Positions 10,601 to 13,221 of a DNA stretch of 13,221 nt are shown here, piece by piece. Where the stretch lies: assembly GCA_003024985.2 (NCBI GenBank), contig PXIH01S0007316.1, one strand, 5' to 3'. The position numbers were made by a program, and so were the translations under genes. The notes under the pieces are model-generated. The model was given only the letters and a program-made list of their open reading frames with translations. It had not been told where the DNA came from and searched no databases. The DNA comes from Euperipatoides rowelli (Eukaryota > Onychophora > Udeonychophora > Euonychophora > Peripatopsidae). The first letter of the stretch is position 1; each line of letters opens with the position of its first letter.

Positions 10601-12191
10601 TAAATTATTTTAAATTCTAGAACTGTTAAAATGTCAGATTCAGAACATAAAATAGAAGCCAAAAAGAAAAAATATTTTTTTGCTTCATTCAATGACGAGT
10701 GGTTAACTCGACAGGAATATAAAAACTATTAAATTAATAATATTAATTTGTTAAATTTAGTGTAATTATATGAACAGTACCTATATTTATATATGATTTT
10801 CTCCACACAAAAACTATTTTTCTTCGGGTCAGCATCGTCACAATGTTGGCAATCCTATTTTCAGAGTCAGGATTGATTGTACAATCCTTTTATGAAATTA
10901 TGCCGTAAGCTTTTGTTTGGTTTCTTTCCCCAAGATGGAACTTTTTTTTTTTCAGTTATAATACTTTGTCAGGAGAAGTATTAGTATAATTTTCTTCTTT
11001 TTTAAATCATGGTTTTTCCATGAATGTGAGTTAATGAAGAGCCATATTCCCATTCATGTTGAGTAATTTTTTTTTTTTTCTCGCCACTTTTTGGTGTTTA
11101 GTTGGCAAAATGTTGTTGATAAAAAAAACCTTTGTCATTAAATTAATTTGTTGTATTTGATTGGTAGTTGCTTGGATTTTCTCTAAATTTAATTGGATTT
11201 CCACAGAAGAAATGCCTTGCATACACTTGTTTTTTTATTATCTTTTCACTGTGAGGTGGGGGGGGGGGGAGAGGAATTTTCACTACTTTTTTTCTTTAGT
11301 AGGTAGTTATTTCATTTTTTCCCATTATTAAATTTCAGGGCCAAATTATTATTATTTTTTGGGGAGTAGGGGGCAATTATAATGATTGCATTCATTATTA
11401 TTTATTTTATTTGTCTTGGTTTGCTGCTCAAAAGGTAAGCTGATTAAGTTCGCGCATTGTTCACTTTCTTATTCCAATGACCACAGCAGCTTTAATGATA
11501 AAATACGCAACTGTGGAGATGTGTAATTGTATTTACTTTGAACTTATTTGAATTATTTATTTACTTAATAAATCCAATAAATAAGCATAATACATTTAGA
11601 TGTTGTATATCTAAATGCATACACAATTGTGTATGCTAAGATACAATTAGCATAAAGTATTGATTCAATCATGTGGCATAATTAAGCAGCAGAGTTGATC
11701 AATGTGATAATTTGCCAGCTTAGGCTCCATGGGTGAATCAATACAAATATTACATTTTCATAATATATACTGTACAGTATATACTCATATGCATATGATA
11801 TGAATTAGAATTTGTCTATTATTTTCTTGGCTTGCAATGGCAGTTTGCTCTTACAAGGATAATAGTAATTTTCATTTTTGGTTGTTAAAAAAAAAATAGC
11901 TATTTAGGCCTCTAGAATATGAATGTTCTAAATTTCACATGTTTGCTTAATATAGAGTTTATTAAACTTCAGAAAATTAAATATTGTATCAGTCATATTA
12001 AGACTAACAGTAAAAAATGTTGAATATTTCTTTCTTAAGGATGGCACACTGAGATTCTGGGATTATCTGGCAGGGCATCAGTTGGCTGTCATAGATATTC
12101 GTGAAGCTTTTGACCTTACTAAGGAAAAGATTGCTGTAAAAAGATTAATTTGTCATCCGAAAAAAAATATCATTGGTGTCACATTGCACAG
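1573..12191 (+). CDS. WDR4: WDR4 (Trm82/Wuho) tRNA m7G methyltransferase subunit, six internal exons, partial
   Basis: Joined exons 1573-1641, 3281-3415, 3505-3667, 4406-4518, 9237-9297 and 12040-12191 give one open frame of about 230 residues; the human protein is 412. WDR4 is a seven-bladed WD40 scaffold that binds METTL1. The pair methylates guanosine 46 in the variable loop of many tRNAs. Family hallmarks seen here, in order, are [55 protein letters not shown] and [13 protein letters not shown]. All six match the order and spacing I recall for WDR4. All borders are AG/GT, and the split codons rebuild Asp, Trp and Glu across junctions. The N-terminal start (likely a few tens of residues) and the last third of the protein are missing. 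I found no exon for either in the window, so the gene should continue on both sides. No frameshift or internal stop was seen, which argues for a functional gene. Confidence 0.93.
1802..2236 (+). repeat. Degenerate interspersed short repeat (about 11 copies)
   Basis: A motif close to GCATTTCAATTTTGATTAAT recurs at about 1832, 1894, 1938, 1961, 1992, 2032, 2071, 2150 and 2186, with weaker copies at 1802 and 2225. Spacing is irregular, from about 23 to 80 bp, and the spacers are not alike. This looks like an old, decayed minisatellite or expanded satellite-like array rather than a regular tandem repeat. It is not a CRISPR array: repeats are diverged and the host is an animal. Confidence 0.75.
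2332..2393. repeat. Perfect hairpin: 29-bp arms, 4-nt loop
   Basis: The left arm at 2332-2360 (TAACCTCATATCCC...CTCAT) is the exact reverse complement of the right arm at 2365-2393. The loop CATA is at 2361-2364. There is no mismatch over 29 pairs. In the pre-mRNA it would fold into a long perfect stem. It directly precedes the C-depleted tract, and the right arm shares that tract's G-rich character. Confidence 0.97.
2461..2744 (+). other. Cytosine-depleted, G-skewed tract
   Basis: Over 284 bases I count 72 G and only 3 C, with no C at all in 2461-2593. The skew is milder but present from 2394. The tract ends at a T run and TTTAAG near 2746-2760. The open frame 2555-2818 (87 codons) overlaps it, but I find no family resemblance. 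Lack of C biases codon use, so the open frame is probably fortuitous. Confidence 0.9.
3281..3415 (+). CDS. WDR4: WDR4 exon B (WD blade 1)
   Basis: This 135-bp exon lies between a pyrimidine-rich acceptor (TTCTTTTTAG) and the donor GTAATA. It encodes 44 whole residues plus two split codons. The key segment, [20 protein letters not shown], is the S-x-S/P-G-x-Y-F-A-x-x-x-x-x-K strand pattern of WDR4 blade 1, which in human reads SGSYFALTDDSKRL. The following LVFETTPDW corresponds to human LILFRTKPW. The last two bases, TG, join G from the next exon to rebuild a Trp codon. The intron downstream is only 89 bp, the shortest in the visible gene. Confidence 0.93.
3505..3667 (+). CDS. WDR4: WDR4 exon C (WD blade 2 and start of blade 3)
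   Basis: This 163-bp exon follows ten T residues and GTAG, and ends at the consensus donor GTAAGT. It has 54 whole codons. RRCTALIF is followed by [12 protein letters not shown], the second blade, which matches human RRCTALTF and LVADKSGDVYSF almost residue for residue. A short polar loop ([10 protein letters not shown]) replaces the longer loop of the human protein, and then [12 protein letters not shown] begins blade 3. The LGHLSML signature is very specific for WDR4 and is the strongest single identifier in the window. The exon ends in phase 0. Confidence 0.96.
3668..4405 (+). other. WDR4: WDR4 intron between exons C and D
   Basis: This 738-bp intron has consensus borders. It contains an A14 run at 3831-3844 and a second A run near 4022, which could mark old retroposon tails, but no body of such an element is recognisable. 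Nothing else stands out. Confidence 0.88.
4406..4518 (+). CDS. WDR4: WDR4 exon D (blade 3, METTL1-contact region)
   Basis: This 113-bp exon starts after TATATAG and ends before [26 protein letters not shown] aligns with human [19 protein letters not shown]. The motif DRDEKIRVS includes the Arg (codon CGA at 4460-4462) equivalent to human R170, whose change to Leu causes microcephalic primordial dwarfism. This face of the protein contacts METTL1 (established for the family, not tested here). The residue after RVS is Cys (TGC at 4469-4471) where human has Trp, so the usual blade-ending Trp is absent. I believe invertebrate homologues vary at this site, so I do not read it as damage. The exon closes with SFCLGHT and GA, which joins A of the next exon to give Glu. 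Confidence 0.96.
4687..4730. repeat. Hairpin with 17-bp perfect arms
   Basis: AAATACCTGCATTATTA at 4687-4703 pairs exactly with its reverse complement at 4714-4730 around a 10-base loop. Confidence 0.95.
5404..5436. repeat. Hairpin with 14-bp perfect arms
   Basis: AATGATATTATACC at 5404-5417 pairs with GGTATAATATCATT at 5423-5436 around a 5-base loop. Confidence 0.95.
5469..5493. repeat. Palindrome with 12-bp arms and 1-base centre
   Basis: ATTTGCTACTAA at 5469-5480 and TTAGTAGCAAAT at 5482-5493 are exact reverse complements. It lies only 32 bases after the preceding hairpin, so the two form a paired structure. Confidence 0.95.
5865..6457 (+). mobile_element. Possible solo LTR or LTR fragment
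   Basis: The block begins TGTAG at 5865 and ends CTACA at 6457, a short inverted pair typical of LTR ends. Inside, in promoter-like order, are CCAAT (6023-6027), TATAAAA (6073-6079) and a polyadenylation signal AATAAA (6392-6397). The flanking five bases (TAGGC and CTTCA) do not match, so no target duplication supports these ends. No primer-binding site or internal coding region is visible. This could be an LTR with different true borders, another repeat, or chance. Confidence 0.35.
6619..6632. repeat. (TG)7 microsatellite
   Basis: Seven TG dinucleotides in a row within the long intron. Confidence 0.95.
7245..7265. repeat. (AT)10 microsatellite
   Basis: A 21-base alternating AT run within the long intron. 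Confidence 0.95.
8542..8580. repeat. Inverted repeat of an AGGTCA-containing 11-mer
   Basis: TTTCAAGGTCA at 8542-8552 is the exact reverse complement of TGACCTTGAAA at 8570-8580, with a 17-base loop. The core TCAAGGTCA equals the extended half-site bound by monomeric nuclear receptors, but there is no evidence of function. The wider stretch about 8250-8720 includes GGGTCATTTCATGCCAAATG and TTTTCATGAAATTT, which remind me of a dispersed repeat common in arthropod genomes (recollection only). Confidence 0.8.
8914..8936 (+). repeat. Direct repeat pair, copy 1 (second copy 9899-9922)
   Basis: AGTGGTGCCCTCTTGTGCAA then GTA. The second copy differs only by one extra T. Flanking sequences are unrelated. 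The two copies bracket WDR4 exon E. Confidence 0.9.
9237..9297 (+). CDS. WDR4: WDR4 exon E (blade 4, first half)
   Basis: This short exon of 61 bp lies 4.7 kb downstream of exon D. The acceptor is TTATTAG and the donor is a perfect GTAAGT. The first base completes a Glu codon, then 20 residues follow: [20 protein letters not shown]. This matches human [20 protein letters not shown]. The intron falls just before the Asp-Gly-Thr turn, so the blade signature [12 protein letters not shown] is split between this exon and the next. An open frame starting at the internal Met (9271) continues past the donor to 9471. That extension is intronic and not part of the protein. Confidence 0.94.
9376..9470 (+). 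repeat. 95-bp dispersed repeat, copy 1
   Basis: The segment from ATTATAATGAATGC to TACTTTCTTA aligns along its whole length with 11376-11471, at roughly 85% identity by eye. The best-conserved core is TAAGCTGATTAAGTT. It begins 78 bases after the exon E donor. Confidence 0.88.
9831..9900. repeat. 70-nt imperfect hairpin
   Basis: CTATATGATGA (9831-9841) pairs perfectly with TCATCATATAG (9890-9900). CCT then pairs with AGG across a one-base bulge, and GC-A-GG pairs with CC-A-GT with one mismatch and one G-T pair. A CTA/TAG step follows after an eight-base one-sided bulge. About 21 pairs in total, with a 17-base loop. Its size suits a pre-miRNA, but the large bulge and the lack of expression data keep this open. 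Confidence 0.7.
9899..9922 (+). repeat. Direct repeat pair, copy 2 (first copy 8914-8936)
   Basis: This matches copy 1 with a single-base insertion. It starts at the right foot of the hairpin 9831-9900, so it may mark the edge of a repeat family. Confidence 0.9.
10073..10857 (+). mobile_element. Non-autonomous hAT-type DNA transposon (785 bp)
   Basis: The left end TAGGGTTGCAAACACTATC and the reverse complement of the right end, TAGGATTGCCAACATTGTG, form imperfect terminal inverted repeats that extend to GACCCGAA, about 33-35 bp. The element is flanked on both sides by the identical 8-bp sequence TTTTCAGA (10065-10072 and 10858-10865). An 8-bp duplication and a TAGGGTTGC-type end are hallmarks of the hAT superfamily. 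A CCCGAA-TAC-TTCGGG hairpin (10099-10113) lies just inside the left end. No full transposase (usually 500-700 residues) fits, so it would depend on a relative. The perfect target duplication indicates fairly recent insertion. The 99-codon frame at 10171-10470 inside it has no recognised product. Confidence 0.9.
10631..10732 (+). pseudogene. Truncated transposase start (33 codons) inside the hAT element
   Basis: The frame starts ATG at 10631 and stops TAA at 10730-10732. It has a basic patch AKKKKYFF followed by [16 protein letters not shown]. Many hAT-family proteins of the ZBED/KIAA1586 type begin with a lysine-rich stretch and then F-x-x-x-W-L and a Tyr/Trp-rich segment just before a zinc finger, so this looks like the beginning of such a protein cut off by an internal deletion. 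TTCTAG just upstream (10615-10620) could be a splice acceptor for a 5' leader exon. The resemblance is from memory and short, so it stays tentative. Confidence 0.5.
11376..11471 (+). repeat. 95-bp dispersed repeat, copy 2
   Basis: This is the second copy of the element at 9376-9470, in the same orientation and 2.0 kb downstream. The flanks share nothing, so it is either a small mobile repeat or an old segmental copy. No terminal repeats or target duplication could be made out. Confidence 0.88.
11593..11636. repeat. Nested palindromes: 9-bp stem then 20-bp perfect palindrome
   Basis: CATTTAGAT (11593-11601) pairs with ATCTAAATG (11609-11617). It is immediately followed, sharing one base, by the perfect 20-bp palindrome GCATACACAATTGTGTATGC (11617-11636). 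A further short pairing, ATGCTA with TAGCAT, continues to the right up to about 11653. Confidence 0.95.
11764..11798. repeat. Two adjacent perfect palindromes (20 and 14 bp)
   Basis: TATATACTGTACAGTATATA (11764-11783) and TCATATGCATATGA (11785-11798) are each identical to their own reverse complement and are separated by one base. Confidence 0.97.
12040..12191 (+). CDS. WDR4: WDR4 exon F (blade 4, second half, and blade 5)
   Basis: This 152-bp exon follows TTTCTTAAG and ends at donor GTAAAT. It has 50 whole codons plus [22 protein letters not shown] completes a classic WD repeat ending in Trp-Asp and equals human DGTLRLWEYRSGRQL. A lysine-rich linker (EKIAVKR) then leads to [13 protein letters not shown], the first strands of the next blade. 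The frame ends in phase 2, so at least one further exon must follow. The rest of the protein (blades 5-7 and the basic C-terminal tail, roughly 130-180 residues in relatives) was not found before the window ends. Confidence 0.95.
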
Positions 12192-12214
12192 GTAAATGAA
12201 CATACGAACGGGAA

Positions 12215-12226
12215 GGGGGGGGGGGG
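12215..12226 (+). repeat. G12 run close to the exon F donor
   Basis: Twelve consecutive G residues begin 24 bases after the start of the intron. Similar runs are at 11258-11269 (G12) and 13065-13074 (G10). Confidence 0.97.
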
Positions 12227-12662
12227 AGTCATTTATATGTACTGTATATGGTTTTTAATAAATTTTATAACAATTTAATTTTTTTTTTTAATTATTATTA
12301 TTATTTACCAGTATTAGAAATTTGATTTTTTCTTCACAATTTTAAAAAATGAATTTTTCTTTTGTGTAAGATTTTTCTAACAAAGCATGCAACTATGACA
12401 TTTTGAATTTTACATATTATATACAGTATCTTAAATTAAGGATTTCTTAGTTATTTTAGAAAATAAAACTTAAGTTATTTTTTTGAAAGCATTCCACTAT
12501 TGGAAATAAAAATATAGTATCTGATGTCTTTATAGTTTATTTAACTCCTCCAGTATGGTATCAGCTTTCTTTTTTTTTTTTCAAAAGACGGTCTCTTTGA
12601 CATATTCTAAATATTTTCTTGACAATAGTCCTCATTTATGTGTTTATAATTAGACTAGCGAA

Positions 12663-12719
12663 TAAGCCCGTTATACGGGCATCCAACTTTTTTTTTTGTT
12701 TAAGCCCATACACGGGCAT
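12663..12719 (+). repeat. Tandem pair of CCCG hairpin motifs
   Basis: TAAGCCCGTTATACGGGCAT (12663-12682) and TAAGCCCATACACGGGCAT (12701-12719) are near-identical. The first contains a perfect GCCCGT-TAT-ACGGGC hairpin. GACTAGCGAATAAGCCCG style ends occur on dispersed invertebrate repeats as far as I recall, but I cannot name the family. Confidence 0.7.
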
Positions 12720-13091
12720 GAAATAATTTTTTTTTTTTTTATCTAAGAGAACACACCATTAAAGTTTCTAAAAATAGTTCCCGCGCTGAGCATAGATGGC
12801 GTTGTTACTGGCTTCGGAACACCACCATATTCCAATTAGGGTTATTGATTATCAATCATTTTCATATTGATATTTGTTATAATTTTTTTTTTTTGGTGTT
12901 AGTGTGGTGGGAGGGAGAATTATCAACAAAATTTTAACATGATTTTTCCGAAATTATAATAAAGTCCTAACTAATTATGAAAACAAAAAGTTTTACTTTT
13001 GTTTGTTTATTAAAAAATAATACTATAGAAAGCTGATCAAGTGTGCATACGCTCATCATTCATTGGGGGGGGGGAGATAAGTGTGTATGGC

Positions 13092-13221
13092 TAGGGTTGC
13101 CATATTACCCGGAATTCCGGGAATTGCACGGATTTCAGCCTTAACACCCGGTGCCCGCCCGGCTATATATTTTGCTTAATATTTCCCGGATTTGGATTTT
13201 AATATACTGTATATAAATTTA
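13092..13221 (+). mobile_element. Probable left end of a second hAT-type element (truncated by window end)
   Basis: The sequence TAGGGTTGCCATATTACCCG starts at 13092 and shares TAGGGTTGC with the left end of the element at 10073. It is followed by the perfect 14-bp palindrome CCCGGAATTCCGGG (13108-13121) and more CCGG words. The base composition changes sharply to GC-rich here. The other end and any target duplication are beyond the window. Confidence 0.55.

Larger units (their letters stand above)
9298..12039 (+). other. WDR4: WDR4 intron between exons E and F (2.7 kb)
   Basis: This intron holds a complete small hAT-type element, a dispersed 95-bp repeat in two copies, a pre-miRNA-sized hairpin, two clusters of perfect palindromes and a G12 run at 11258-11269. 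A single undetermined base (n) is at 9530. The stretch 10866-11250 is plain AT-rich sequence with T runs. Confidence 0.88.
12192..13221 (+). other. WDR4: WDR4 intron downstream of exon F (runs off the window)
   Basis: This region begins with donor GTAAAT. No acceptor followed by a plausible WDR4 blade was found. A candidate acceptor at 12489 opens only a nine-codon frame before a stop. It holds two long G runs, a CCCG hairpin repeat pair and a hAT-like terminus. Confidence 0.8.

Noticed and set aside
12490-12519. Next WDR4 exon after the acceptor at 12489
   Set aside because: It opens only SIPLLEIKI before a stop in the required phase, with no match to blade 5.

Overview
The window is AT-rich (roughly 70% A+T by eye) nuclear DNA from an animal. 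It carries six consecutive internal coding exons of one plus-strand gene, separated by introns of 89 bp to 4.7 kb. Joined in frame, the exons encode about 230 residues of a WD40 protein that I recognise as WDR4 (Trm82; Wuho in Drosophila). WDR4 is the non-catalytic partner of METTL1/Trm8 in the tRNA N7-methylguanosine-46 methyltransferase. The exons are at 1573-1641, 3281-3415, 3505-3667, 4406-4518, 9237-9297 and 12040-12191. All have AG/GT borders and splice phases that match from exon to exon. The start codon exon and the C-terminal exons were not found and are probably outside the window. The protein, the dense AT palindromes and the transposon content suggest an invertebrate, perhaps an arthropod such as a crustacean. 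That taxonomic guess is weak.

Layout: 1-1572 is non-coding, with a duplicated 40-bp telomere-like block near 480-600. The first visible intron (1642-3280) is the oddest. It holds about eleven degenerate copies of a short motif (1802-2236), then a perfect 29-bp-arm hairpin (2332-2393), then a tract almost without cytosine (2461-2744: 72 G against 3 C by hand count). The 4.7-kb intron (4519-9236) has three strong hairpins, a possible solo-LTR-like block (about 5865-6457) and a stretch resembling a dispersed repeat (about 8250-8720). The 2.7-kb intron (9298-12039) contains an internally deleted hAT-type DNA transposon (10073-10857) with terminal inverted repeats and a perfect 8-bp target duplication. 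It still carries a 33-codon open frame that may be the start of its transposase. The same intron has several perfect palindromes and one copy each of two repeat pairs. The tail (12192-13221) has two of the three long G runs, a CCCG hairpin repeat, and what looks like the left end of another hAT element at 13092.

The only coherent gene is WDR4, and everything else is intronic or flanking repeat material. I saw no second protein gene, no tRNA or rRNA gene, no CRISPR array and no operon-like organisation. The best candidates for something undescribed are the hairpin plus C-depleted tract in intron 1642-3280 and the small hAT derivative.
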